Both the position numbers and the translations under genes were made by a program. This document shows, piece after piece, positions 16,537 to 25,142 of a stretch of DNA of 64,000 nucleotides (within the stretch, counting starts at the first letter, position 1; the number at the start of each line of letters is the position of its first letter). The notes under the pieces are model-generated. The model was not told where the DNA came from, did not search any database, and saw nothing but the letters and a program-made list of their open reading frames with translations. Source of the DNA: Mycolicibacterium parafortuitum. Lineage in GTDB: Bacteria; Actinomycetota; Actinomycetes; Mycobacteriales; Mycobacteriaceae. Location of the stretch: NCBI RefSeq assembly GCF_002086815.1, contig NZ_MVID01000012.1, positions 1 to 64,000 of the forward strand, given 5' to 3'.

Positions 16537-17409
16537 ATGACATTCGATTCCGAATTCGAGGCGTCCCGCCCGCGACTGCTGGCGGTCGCGCACCGGCTGC
16601 TGGGGTCGGTTCACGACGCCGAGGACGCCGTCCAGACCAGCTGGTTGCGGGTGCAGTCGGCGTCGGTGTCCGAGATCGACAGCCCGGCGGCATGGCTGAC
16701 GACAGTGGTGACCCGGGTGTGCCTGGATCACCTGCGGGACCGTCGCCGCCGCGAACTCCTCACCGCGCGTGTCGACCCCGAGCCCGAGTTCGCCTCGGCC
16801 GCCGACGAGGACTTCCTTCGCCGCCAGGACATCTCGCGGGCGCTGATGGTGCTGCTGAGGGTCCTGACCCCGCAGCAACGCGTGGCGTACGTGCTGCACG
16901 ACCTGTTCTCCGTGCCGTTCGAGCAGATCGCCGGCGTTCTCGACACCACGCCGTCGAATGCGAAGAAGCACGCAAGCAGGGCCCGGGCTCGGCTGCGTCC
17001 GGCGCCGCACCCGGTCGACGCGCACGGCGCTGCGACCCACGACGAGATCGTCACCGCGTTCCTGCGCGCGGCCTCCGGCGGCGACCTCGACGGGATGCTC
17101 GCGTTGATGGCACCTGACTGCGTGCGCACCGTCGAGCCGTCGCTGGTGGCGCCCGGCACCGCCACCGAAATCGCCGGCGCCGCGGCCGTCGCGCGGGAGA
17201 CCCGCGGTTTCGCCGACCGGATCCGTACGGCCACCCCGATGCGGGTCAACGGACGCGACGTGCACGTGATCGCACCGGGTGGGCGCCCGTGGGCGGTCCT
17301 CGACATCACCACCGCGGCGGGTCTGATCTCGCGCATCGCGATCGAACCCGCCAGTGACGCCGATCGGCTGGAGGCCCGCGCTCAGGCCGACGGGAAGTGG
17401 GATTTGTAG
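16537..17409 (+). CDS. sigJ: ECF41-type RNA polymerase sigma factor (SigJ-like)
   Basis: A 290-residue sigma factor. Region 2 runs about 5-75 (LLAVAHRLLGSVHDAEDAVQTSWLRV; DSPAAWLTTVVTRVCLDHLRD) and region 4 about 105-160 (LTPQQRVAYVLHDLFSVPFEQIAGVLDTTPSNAKKHASRARARL). A C-terminal SnoaL-like domain (about 175-285) is diagnostic of the ECF41 group and acts as an in-cis regulator instead of an anti-sigma. The usual C-terminal NPDKL motif is here degenerate (EPASDADRL). It is divergent from a DoxX gene. Its end overlaps the acetamidase gene by 28 bp. The symbol sigJ is by analogy to M. tuberculosis. Confidence 0.85.
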   Translation: MTFDSEFEASRPRLLAVAHRLLGSVHDAEDAVQTSWLRVQSASVSEIDSPAAWLTTVVTRVCLDHLRDRRRRELLTARVDPEPEFASAADEDFLRRQDISRALMVLLRVLTPQQRVAYVLHDLFSVPFEQIAGVLDTTPSNAKKHASRARARLRPAPHPVDAHGAATHDEIVTAFLRAASGGDLDGMLALMAPDCVRTVEPSLVAPGTATEIAGAAAVARETRGFADRIRTATPMRVNGRDVHVIAPGGRPWAVLDITTAAGLISRIAIEPASDADRLEARAQADGKWDL

Positions 17410-18737
17410 ATCTGGCCGTGCACTCCGACGGTGCGGTCCACCACCTGTGAGACCGAGAAGTCGGCTGCCGCCGACAGATACGCATAGGCGGTGGCGCGGT
17501 CCATCCCGCGGTCGGTCTCGAGGAAGTCGAGCGCGTTGACCACGGCCTGTCTCATCGCGACGTCGAGGTCGGATTCCTGGCCGCCGATCGACCCGTCGGG
17601 GTCGGACAGACCGACCGGCACCCACGCGTCGGCCGTCTCACCGAACGGATAGCGGTAGGCGACCGACGGTGCGTCCCCCGAATCGGGTTTGCACACAGTC
17701 AACCGGTAGGTGCCGCGCAGCGATCCCTCCATCGCGGTCAGCGCCACTTCCCCGTCGCCCATGGCCATGTGCGGATCGCCGACGTAGAACAGCGCGCCCT
17801 CGGCGAAGACTGGCAGGAACAGCGTGGCGCCCTCCCCGAGCAACCGGATGTCGATGTTCCCGCCGCCGACGGTGGGTGGGATCGAATTGGCTGCGGCGGC
17901 GGTGATCTCGGTGTCCTGGGCGTAGGCCACCCCCATCATCCCCATGAACGGACGCAGCGGGAACCGCACCTGGGCGGGCCCGTAGCTCATCACCCCATGC
18001 CCGTCCTCGACCGCGGTGAACGTCGACACGTTGCCGTAGCGCATCGGGTCCTCGCTCGGCCTGCCGTCGGTGTCGACGGGCGGCATCACCTCGGCGAGGG
18101 TGATCCCCGCGGGCGGTCCACCGTCGGCGGTGCGGGCGAGCGCCCCTTTGCCGTGCCTGCTGGACACAACCCCGTACGGAACCCGCGGAATCGCCTGCAA
18201 GATCTCGATTTTGAGGACGTCACCGGGCTGGGCACCTTCGACGAAGACCGGCCCGGTCACCACGTGAGGCCCGTCCTTGTCGAAATTCCTCGGCGTGCGG
18301 TCGTACTCGGCGGCGATCGCGATCGCATCCTCGAGCACCTCGGACTCCGAGACGCCCTTGGACCCGAAGTACGCGACCGGATCCCGCCCCTGGTCTTCCA
18401 GGATGCCCTCGTGGCTGACCGCGTCGACGGTCACCGTCTGGCCCGAGGCCATCCGCAGTACCGGATCGGCGTGCACGGTGGGCACGTAACCCCACAACAC
18501 CTCGTCGGGCACCGACTGCAGATAGTGGTCTCCGGCCGGATCACCGGCACCCGGCTGCAGAATGGCGAAGTCCGTTGCGGCCGTGGACGGCGATGACTGC
18601 CCGGTGTCCGACGCGCACGCCGCGGCGACGCCGGCGACACCGGCTCCCGCGCTGACCGCCGCGACGGCCCGCAGGAAATCCCGCCTGCCGATGCCGTTCC
18701 ACAGAACCATCGCCGCATGCCGGGCACTGTCTGTCAT
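17382..18737 (-). CDS. Tat-exported acetamidase/formamidase-family lipoprotein
   Basis: About 451 residues from ATG 18737. A twin-arginine signal (GRRDFLRAV) and hydrophobic stretch end in the lipobox-like VAAACA, so a Tat-exported, lipid-anchored protein is likely. The body matches the FmdA/AmdA fold: HEGILEDQG, GPVFVEGAQPGDVLKIEIL, GGGNIDIRLLGEGATLFLPVFAEGALFYVGDPHMAMGDGE. The family hydrolyses formamide or acetamide, but extracytoplasmic members may act on other amides. The frame opens upstream to 18887; the Tat motif fixes the start. Confidence 0.83.
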   Translation of the reverse strand: MTDSARHAAMVLWNGIGRRDFLRAVAAVSAGAGVAGVAAACASDTGQSSPSTAATDFAILQPGAGDPAGDHYLQSVPDEVLWGYVPTVHADPVLRMASGQTVTVDAVSHEGILEDQGRDPVAYFGSKGVSESEVLEDAIAIAAEYDRTPRNFDKDGPHVVTGPVFVEGAQPGDVLKIEILQAIPRVPYGVVSSRHGKGALARTADGGPPAGITLAEVMPPVDTDGRPSEDPMRYGNVSTFTAVEDGHGVMSYGPAQVRFPLRPFMGMMGVAYAQDTEITAAAANSIPPTVGGGNIDIRLLGEGATLFLPVFAEGALFYVGDPHMAMGDGEVALTAMEGSLRGTYRLTVCKPDSGDAPSVAYRYPFGETADAWVPVGLSDPDGSIGGQESDLDVAMRQAVVNALDFLETDRGMDRATAYAYLSAAADFSVSQVVDRTVGVHGQIYKSHFPSA

Positions 18738-18890
18738 GGTCCACCTTCCGCCGGAGAGTTGTCCCGAGAGGGGTTCCCCGCGCAGATTTCCGGGCCGAAA
18801 CACCTGTGCTACATCCTTGTTGCCGAGGCATGGGTGGTGCGATAGTCGGACACGGTGCCAGTCGGACGCGGTGCCACGAGAGGACACGCC

Positions 18891-19283
18891 ATGCCGTCAG
18901 TCGATCCGCAGCAGAACACCCGCCCGTTCCTGCTCGCCTCCCGCGTGTTCGCCGTGGCGACCAGCGCCGTCATCGTGATGTCGTTCGGCACCGCGGGTGT
19001 GCTGGTGCAGACAGGCGAGCTCAAGGATATCCACGGCGCCGCCGCGATCGTGCTGCACGTCGTGTCCGGCGGCTTGTTCGTCGCGCTGGCCGGGCTGGCC
19101 TACACCCGCAGGCGGGACTGGTGGGCGACCGCGCTCGCGGGGCTGGTTTTCGTGTACACGTTCATCCAGGCTGCCCTCGGTGAATCCGCGACACTCGGAG
19201 TCCACATCGCGGGGTCGCTGGTGATCGTGTTCGGCACGATCTTCGTCACGAGTTGGCTGTTCTCGCCGGGCCGGATCACCTGA
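18891..19283 (+). CDS. Four-TM membrane protein (DUF6220-like)
   Basis: A 130-residue integral membrane protein with TM segments at about 15-37, 50-72, 80-98 and 103-123. There are no charged catalytic motifs apart from HGAAAIVLHVVSG, whose two histidines in a helix could ligate heme or metal. ATG 18891 follows GAGAGGA. Divergent from the acetamidase-like gene. Function unknown. Confidence 0.7.
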   Translation: MPSVDPQQNTRPFLLASRVFAVATSAVIVMSFGTAGVLVQTGELKDIHGAAAIVLHVVSGGLFVALAGLAYTRRRDWWATALAGLVFVYTFIQAALGESATLGVHIAGSLVIVFGTIFVTSWLFSPGRIT

Positions 19284-19370
19284 CCAGGATGGCCCGGGAT
19301 CGTGTTTCATCCGGCCCGGATCGGAGAACCTGTTCCTGGTCCCCACCCGACGACGCTTGGAGGTTCCGCG

Positions 19371-19526
19371 GTGGAACAGCACGACGATTCACCGGCCACG
19401 CCGAAAGACGCCACGCAGGCCACCGACGAACAGCGGCGCGAGCAGGACAAGCTGGATCACCAGAATGACGACCCCGACGCGCCCGCGGGCTGGCAGACCC
19501 ATCACCAGATCCCTGACGAGAACTGA
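19371..19526 (+). CDS. Small hydrophilic protein
   Basis: 51 residues from GTG 19371, with GGAGG at 19359-19363. Strongly charged, rich in Asp, Gln and His (for example REQDKLDHQNDDPDAPAGWQ). No TM or signal. Such short acidic proteins near stress genes are common in mycobacteria. Function unknown. Confidence 0.5.
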   Translation: MEQHDDSPATPKDATQATDEQRREQDKLDHQNDDPDAPAGWQTHHQIPDEN

Positions 19527-19534
19527 CCGTCGCC

Positions 19535-19939
19535 TCACACCCGCAGTGCGGTGAACGGCTCGAAGGGCAGGATCCGCACCACGAACCAGACCGCGACGAC
19601 GGCCAGGGTCACCCACGCCGCCCAGCGGTGCTGTTGCCATGACACCACCGTGCGGTCGATGACGCGGCCGTAGGTCCACAGCGCGTAGGCGACGATCAGA
19701 AATCCGAGTGCCACCAGGCCCACCGCATTGAACCGGAGCGCGGCCGCGATGTCGCCGTGCAGCAGCGAGTAGATCATCCTCAGTGTCCCGCAGCCCGGAC
19801 AGTCCACGCCCAGAAGGGTTTTCGTCGGGCAGACAGGGAGGAACCCGCCCGGTGTGGTCGGGTCACCGATCCACACGACGGCACACACGCCTGCCGCCGC
19901 GGCGCCCACGAGCAGCGGACCGCCGAGTCGGGTGGGCAA
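19535..19939 (-). CDS. DUF2752 membrane protein
   Basis: About 134 residues from TTG 19939. Contains the DUF2752 signature PVCPTKTLLGVDCPGCGTLRMIYSLLHGD, with three conserved cysteines between TM1 and TM2, then two further TM helices. It starts 5 bp after the stop of the CD225-like gene, so the two form an operon, a pairing found in many actinobacteria. Role unknown. Confidence 0.78.
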   Translation of the reverse strand: MPTRLGGPLLVGAAAAGVCAVVWIGDPTTPGGFLPVCPTKTLLGVDCPGCGTLRMIYSLLHGDIAAALRFNAVGLVALGFLIVAYALWTYGRVIDRTVVSWQQHRWAAWVTLAVVAVWFVVRILPFEPFTALRV

Positions 19940-19944
19940 TTCGA

Positions 19945-20292
19945 TCAGTAAGACGAGGTATCCACGTCCATGTTCACGGCGCCGGTCGCGAACAGGATGC
20001 CGTAGATGATCCACACCGCGACGGCGGCGACGACACTCCAGATCGCCCACTTCTTGGCGGCATCGGAGGACGCCTGGGCCTCGGCATAGCGGCCCTGTGC
20101 CCACAGTCCGTTCACCTGCGCGGCCTTGACGATCGACACGATGCCGAAGGGCAGGCAGCAGAACAGCGTCGTCAGGATGCCGAGCACCAGGTTCGAATTC
20201 GGCGCGGCCGGGCCCGGCTGCGGCGGGGGAAAGCCGCCGCTGCCGGCGGGCGGCGGAGGCGGATAGTTGCCGGGCGGCGGCGGTTGCGTCAT
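19945..20292 (-). CDS. CD225/dispanin-family membrane protein
   Basis: 115 residues. A proline/glycine-rich N-terminal tail (MTQPPPPGNYPPPPP; then GGFPPPQPGP) is followed by a CD225-type unit: a first intramembrane helix LGILTTLFCCLPFGIVSIVKA, a loop with Ala/Asp-rich helix, and a second TM (IWSVVAAVAVWIIYGILF). ATG 20292 follows GAGGGA. First gene of the pair with DUF2752. Function unknown in bacteria. Confidence 0.8.
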   Translation of the reverse strand: MTQPPPPGNYPPPPPAGSGGFPPPQPGPAAPNSNLVLGILTTLFCCLPFGIVSIVKAAQVNGLWAQGRYAEAQASSDAAKKWAIWSVVAAVAVWIIYGILFATGAVNMDVDTSSY

Positions 20293-20463
20293 GTCGACTC
20301 CCTCGATGCAAGGTGAAAGTGCTGAAGAGCCTGCTAAGGGTATCCACAAGATCAGTGCGCGGTTGGCAAATTAACTCTGATCGAATCCCTTTCCGGCGAC
20401 AATTCGGCCGACGTCGCAGAACCGGATGCCGCGCTTCGCCGGCGGACGCTGACAGCTACGGGA

Positions 20464-21762
20464 TCAACGTCTCTCGTCGCCGCCGGGCGCCTCGACCGGC
20501 ATCCGCTGCCGGAGTTCGGCATACACCGGCTCCGCCTTCACCGCGCGGGCCGCCAGGACGGCGCCTGCGGTTGCCACCACCATCGGCAACGCCATGGAGG
20601 TCGCCGCCGTCATCTCCAACACGATGACGATTCCGGTCAGCGGCGCCCGCACCGTGGCCGCGAAGAAGGCGGCCATCCCGGCCAGCGCCATCGGAATCGC
20701 CGGCGCGGCCGGGTCGTCGGTCACGATCCCGACGCAGCCGACGAACACCAGCCCCCACAGCGCGCCGACCGCGAGCAGCGGGGCGAACAGTCCGCCGGGG
20801 ACTCCTGCCGAGTAACTCAGCGGACCCGTAACCAACCGTGCGGCAAGCAATCCCGCGGCCCCCAGGAGCACGAACTGATGGCCACCGAGGATCATCTGGG
20901 TCAAGGTGTCGCCGTCGCCGACCGTCAGCGGGGCGACACGCAGCGCGGCCCCCACCAGCGCGCCGATCACCGCCGCCTTCACCGGGGTCGGGACGCGCGG
21001 CACTTTCGCCGACCAGTCGGTCAGGACGAGCACCGCCAGGTTGTAGCCGGCACCCAGGATGCCGGTGAGCACCCCGAAGACGACGAACACCGGCAGCCAG
21101 CCGAGGCCGGGTGCCGCGAAGTCGGCGACCTGGAAGTCGAGCGCATCGCCGAGGATCGCGCGAGAGCACACGACGGCGGTGACGGACGCCAGGACCGCGA
21201 CCGCCACCGTCTTCAGCCGTACCGATTTCGTCACTTCTTCGAGCGTGAACAGCATGCCGGCGATCGGTGCGTCGAACGCCACCGCCAACCCGGCGCCGCC
21301 CAGCGCCGCCTGCATCATCCGGGCGTCGGCCTCCGGCAGTCGCGTGCGCCGCGCGGCGAGGGCGCCGAGCGTCGCGCCCATGTGGATCGTCGGGCCCTCC
21401 CGGCCCAGCACCAGCCCCGAGCCGATCGCGAGCACGCCCCCGGCGAAGCGCGCCGGCAGGACCGTCAGCCGCGGTGGCCGGGTCTCGCCGAGGAACACCG
21501 CCTCGACATGCGGGATTCCGCTGCCGCGGGCCTGCGGTTCCCAGCGCACAAGTGCGCCGGCGATACCGGCCCCGAGTGCGGCCGCGGCGATCGGGATCAG
21601 CCAGCCCGGTCCCGGAAGATGTTGCGCCCACGCGACGAGGTCGATGCGCAGGGATTCGGCGCGGCGCAGACACCAGCGGAATGCGGCACCGACGACCCCG
21701 ATGGCCGCGCCGGCCAGCATCGCCGCGGCAGCGAGCAGCAGCAGCCGACGAAGCTGGGGCAT
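20464..21762 (-). CDS. ClC-family chloride channel/antiporter
   Basis: A 432-residue ClC protein with the selectivity motifs GSGIP (about residues 80-84), GLVLGREGPTIHMGA (about 115-129) and GLFAPLLAVGALWG (about 320-335). The REGP glutamate corresponds to the gating/proton glutamate, so Cl-/H+ antiport is plausible. No CBS domains. It abuts the GNAT gene (stop at 21763, start at 21762), so both are co-transcribed. Inner membrane. Confidence 0.88.
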   Translation of the reverse strand: MPQLRRLLLLAAAAMLAGAAIGVVGAAFRWCLRRAESLRIDLVAWAQHLPGPGWLIPIAAAALGAGIAGALVRWEPQARGSGIPHVEAVFLGETRPPRLTVLPARFAGGVLAIGSGLVLGREGPTIHMGATLGALAARRTRLPEADARMMQAALGGAGLAVAFDAPIAGMLFTLEEVTKSVRLKTVAVAVLASVTAVVCSRAILGDALDFQVADFAAPGLGWLPVFVVFGVLTGILGAGYNLAVLVLTDWSAKVPRVPTPVKAAVIGALVGAALRVAPLTVGDGDTLTQMILGGHQFVLLGAAGLLAARLVTGPLSYSAGVPGGLFAPLLAVGALWGLVFVGCVGIVTDDPAAPAIPMALAGMAAFFAATVRAPLTGIVIVLEMTAATSMALPMVVATAGAVLAARAVKAEPVYAELRQRMPVEAPGGDERR

Positions 21763-22074
21763 CTACGCGCGGTCGGTGATATCGGCGTATTCGGAGTTCT
21801 TGTCGATGTATTCGGCGACCATCCAGCACGTCGGAACGATCCGCAGACCCTCCGCGCGCGTGACGCGCAGCGCCTCGGCGACCAAGATCGTGGCCAGTCC
21901 CCTGCCCTGGAACTCGGGCAGCACCTCCGTGTGCGGGAAGACCCGCTGACCGTCGCGGTCGTGGTAGTCGGCAAGTCCCACGGCACGGCCCTCGACCTCG
22001 ATGACGAACTGTCCCGGCTGCTGGGTCACGGTGGTCGCGGCACCGGTGCGGTCAGGCGGCGTGTCCGAACTCAT
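21763..22074 (-). CDS. Small GNAT-type N-acetyltransferase (YjdJ-like)
   Basis: 103 residues. It has the acetyl-CoA loop TEVLPEFQGRGLATILVAEAL (R/Q-x-x-G-x-G/A) and the terminal strand LRIVPTCWMVAEYIDKN, matching the minimal single-domain GNATs. Upstream of and directly adjacent to the ClC gene. Acceptor unknown. Confidence 0.82.
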   Translation of the reverse strand: MSSDTPPDRTGAATTVTQQPGQFVIEVEGRAVGLADYHDRDGQRVFPHTEVLPEFQGRGLATILVAEALRVTRAEGLRIVPTCWMVAEYIDKNSEYADITDRA

Positions 22075-22246
22075 GGCTTTACGATAGCTTCGCGGCGTCC
22101 CCGGATCGCACCCGATCTGTTTGCACGTTCATCCAAAGCGTTTGCAGACGCGAACAATACGACGCCGAACTCCGAAACTGGGTCTCAACTGGGCTTTTGC
22201 TGTGGTACTTTCGCGCCAGCTGCGATGCGCGGCCGACGGTGGGGCC

Positions 22247-22307
22247 GCGATGGTCGGCGTCGGATGTGCTGTCGGTCCCCTCGTGAGTACCCGACGCCGA
22301 CCATCGC
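22247..22307 (-). terminator. Long perfect hairpin downstream of the DUF4436 gene
   Basis: GCGATGGTCGGCGTCGG (22247-22263) and its exact reverse complement (22291-22307) enclose a 27-bp loop. It begins 9 bp past the DUF4436 stop, which fits a transcript terminator. A 17-bp perfect stem is unusually long. Confidence 0.7.
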
Positions 22308-22315
22308 TCCCAGTG

Positions 22316-23185
22316 TCAGAGCTTGCTGTAGCGGTACCAGGCCACGACGTAGATCGCCATCGCCACCACCAGCGCGATGAGCACCCAGATCACGATCGCC
22401 TGATCGATCCACGCTCCCGGCGGCGGGGCGCCGGGCAGGATGTTGCGCAGCGGGACCACGGCGAAGAGCATCGCGGCGAACCAGGTGAACAGCGGCGGCA
22501 GGAACTGTCGTCTGCCCATGATGGTCTCGATGGCGACGATCATCGCCATCGCGGGCAGCGCGATCAGCACGAGCACGACACCGAGGTCGAAGGCCAACGT
22601 GCCGCGGTGCCGACTGAGCTCGATGACCGATGCGGACGGATCCGACTCCGTCTGGTCGACCTGGACGTTCCAGCCCTCGATGCCGCCGCTGACTCTGATG
22701 TCGGCCGGTTCGACGGTCCGATCGTCGCCCGTGCCGATCAACGCATCCGCGGTCAGTGGTTTGGTGGCGTACGTGTCGAAGGGCCAGTAGTCGGCGTCGC
22801 CGTGCGCCTCGACGGTCGCGGTGATGCTGCCCGGCGTCTCCCCCTTCGGGAATTTCAGCTCGCCGAGATTCACCCACGGATGAAGCCGGATCGCGATGTC
22901 GGTGTTCAGTACGCCCAACCGGGGGTCGAGATAGCGTTCCGGCGCGATAAGCAGAACGTCGACCTCGAGTTCGTTCGTTGCGGTGTGGAGGGTGTCCATG
23001 TCGATCGAGACCACCGGATACTCGGCGGGCGCCGGATCGAACGGACTCAGCGCGGGGTATGAGCTGCTGATCCACCAGTATCCGAAAAGCGAAGCAGCGT
23101 AGATCAATCCGACGATGACGATGCTTGACGTGATGCGGATCCGTCTCCGCAGCGGTTGTCGGCTCTCGTGTGGCACCGGAGGCAT
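22316..23185 (-). CDS. DUF4436 membrane protein
   Basis: 289 residues. TM1 lies at about 20-40, an extracytoplasmic beta-rich domain at about 45-200 (VVSIDMDTLHTATNELEVDVLL; DADYWPFDTYATKPL), and three TM helices at about 205-225, 235-252 and 262-282. This fits the mycobacterial DUF4436 family. ATG 23185 follows ACCGGAGG. Cell-envelope protein of unknown function. Confidence 0.8.
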   Translation of the reverse strand: MPPVPHESRQPLRRRIRITSSIVIVGLIYAASLFGYWWISSSYPALSPFDPAPAEYPVVSIDMDTLHTATNELEVDVLLIAPERYLDPRLGVLNTDIAIRLHPWVNLGELKFPKGETPGSITATVEAHGDADYWPFDTYATKPLTADALIGTGDDRTVEPADIRVSGGIEGWNVQVDQTESDPSASVIELSRHRGTLAFDLGVVLVLIALPAMAMIVAIETIMGRRQFLPPLFTWFAAMLFAVVPLRNILPGAPPPGAWIDQAIVIWVLIALVVAMAIYVVAWYRYSKL

Positions 23186-23377
23186 ATTAGCGGGTCAAAC
23201 GAATTCCGGCCGTGTTCCGAGTGAACTGATCCGACGGTCACAATTATTTGCCACGATTGGACGAAGGCGGACCAGCCCGGCGCGGATCATATAAATTGTC
23301 GGAGCGGCCGCAAATTCCGCGCTGCCGTGCGCGCCCGTAGGTTACGGTGCACTCCAACAGATCACGGGAGTATTGCG

Positions 23378-25132
23378 ATGGCGCAGGCGAACAGAGCCGG
23401 TCAGCTCGGCAACGCCTCGGCCCGCCGCGCCGAAAGCTTCGCCGTCCGGCGCTGGCTTGCCACGGGGGCGGCGTCGGTCGGTATGGGTGCCGCACTGCTG
23501 GGGTTGTCACTGACCGACTCGCAGATCGGTGTGGCCACCGCGGAGTCCTCGGATACTTCGTCGTCGGTATCCCCATCGGATTCGAATTCGGTTTCGAGCG
23601 ACACCGACACCGGTACCGAGGACGACGGCTCTGCCTCCGGCGCCGACGACCCTGACGCCGACGACCCCGAGGCGGATGTCGACGAGCTAGAAGTCGACGA
23701 GGGCGATATCGATGAGGGCATCGCCGAGGACATTGCCGAGGACGAGGAACCCGAGACTCGGCAGGTTCCCGCGCGGTCGCGTAGCCACGCGAAGGTCGCG
23801 GTCACCGCCGCGCCGGATGCCGAACGGGCGGACGCACCCGACGAAGACTCTTCCGACCCGATCGTCGACTCCCCCGCCCCGACGCCGGTCGTGACGCCCG
23901 CGGGCACGTCGACGCCGTGGGATGCGCTCGCCGAACGCAGACAGCAGAGCGCCGCCAAGGCCATCACCGAGTTCATGGCCGCGGCCCAGACGTGGATCGC
24001 GGCGCTGCCGGTGGACGACCCCGCCAAGCAGAACCTGACCGTGGCGCTGACCTTCATCCGCAACACGTTCTTCAACCAGGATCCCGTGCTCGATCCGGTG
24101 CAGATCTCCGGCCAGCTCGACGGCCCGGTCACCGGGACGATCAACGCGGTCGATCCCGAAGGCGATCCGATCACGATGCGGCTCAACAGAAGGCCGCAGT
24201 ACGGGACCGTCGCGCTGAACCCGGACGGCACCTACACCTATACCCCGGGCCAGGGCTTCACCGGCGTCGACACCTTCTCCGTGACCGCGATCGACCGCGG
24301 CGCGCATGTGAATCTTCTCGATCTCGTCGGCCGGCCCGGCACCACCACCGGAATCCTGGTCAACCAGGGAGCGCTCAAGTTTTTGTTCACCTACGAAGGT
24401 GAGGCGGTGTGGACCGATGAGGCGCGCGCCGCTCTGCAGACCGGCGCGGACTCGCTGGCCCGATACTTCATGGTCACCACGCCGGTGACGCTGACGATCA
24501 AGGCGGTCGGCCAGAACACCGGTTTCGCTTCGGCCACAAGTCCTTCGGTCAGCGAGTCGGCCGGTTTCCACCGCACCGTGGTGCAGAACAAGATTCTCAC
24601 CGGCAGGGACAGCAACGGCGACGAGTTCGACGGCGACATCGACTTCAACCTGTCCGCGGCGTGGTCGTTCACCTCCGAGATCGCAGCAGACGAGTACGAC
24701 TTCGTCGGAACCGCGATGCACGAGTTGCTGCACACCTTCGGCTTCGACGCCAGCATCGGACCGGCGGGCAAGAACACGCAACGGACCTGGACGATCTTCG
24801 ACAGCTTCGTCGTGACCGCCGGCGGTGTCCGGACGGTGGATCGGCGCCGCTACGAGTGGAACTCGGCATTCGATCCGAATCTCACCGGCGGCAACGGTGG
24901 CCTGTTCTTCGGCGGAGCCAACGCCGTCGCGGCCAACAACGGCAACCTGGTTCCGCTGCTGACCGTGAATCCGTGGGATGGCGGCAGTTCGGTGACCCAT
25001 CTCGACGACAGGTTCTACACCGGCGACAACCTCATGATGATGAACGCGTATCTCCCGGAGGGCATCGCGGTACGGGTACTGAGCCCGATCGAGCGCGGGA
25101 TCCTGAAGGATCTCGGCTACCGGGTCGCCTGA
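23378..25132 (+). CDS. Exported metzincin-like metalloprotease with an Ig/cadherin-like domain
   Basis: 584 residues. The N-terminus is basic with a hydrophobic export segment at about 28-48 (MGAALLGLSLTDSQIGVATA). A very acidic Ser/Asp/Glu linker follows (about 50-145). One VCBS/cadherin-like module spans about 240-310 (VDPEGDPITMRLNRRPQYGTVALNPDGTYTYTPG). The C-terminal 250 residues carry HELLHTFGFD with His448, Glu449 and His452 and a third ligand candidate Asp457, a zincin motif of the extended metzincin type. The longer frame from 23327 is not needed. It converges with the giant repeat protein, ends 10 bp apart. Peptidase activity is inferred from the motif. Confidence 0.75.
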   Translation: MAQANRAGQLGNASARRAESFAVRRWLATGAASVGMGAALLGLSLTDSQIGVATAESSDTSSSVSPSDSNSVSSDTDTGTEDDGSASGADDPDADDPEADVDELEVDEGDIDEGIAEDIAEDEEPETRQVPARSRSHAKVAVTAAPDAERADAPDEDSSDPIVDSPAPTPVVTPAGTSTPWDALAERRQQSAAKAITEFMAAAQTWIAALPVDDPAKQNLTVALTFIRNTFFNQDPVLDPVQISGQLDGPVTGTINAVDPEGDPITMRLNRRPQYGTVALNPDGTYTYTPGQGFTGVDTFSVTAIDRGAHVNLLDLVGRPGTTTGILVNQGALKFLFTYEGEAVWTDEARAALQTGADSLARYFMVTTPVTLTIKAVGQNTGFASATSPSVSESAGFHRTVVQNKILTGRDSNGDEFDGDIDFNLSAAWSFTSEIAADEYDFVGTAMHELLHTFGFDASIGPAGKNTQRTWTIFDSFVVTAGGVRTVDRRRYEWNSAFDPNLTGGNGGLFFGGANAVAANNGNLVPLLTVNPWDGGSSVTHLDDRFYTGDNLMMMNAYLPEGIAVRVLSPIERGILKDLGYRVA

Positions 25133-25142
25133 CCCAGACCTG

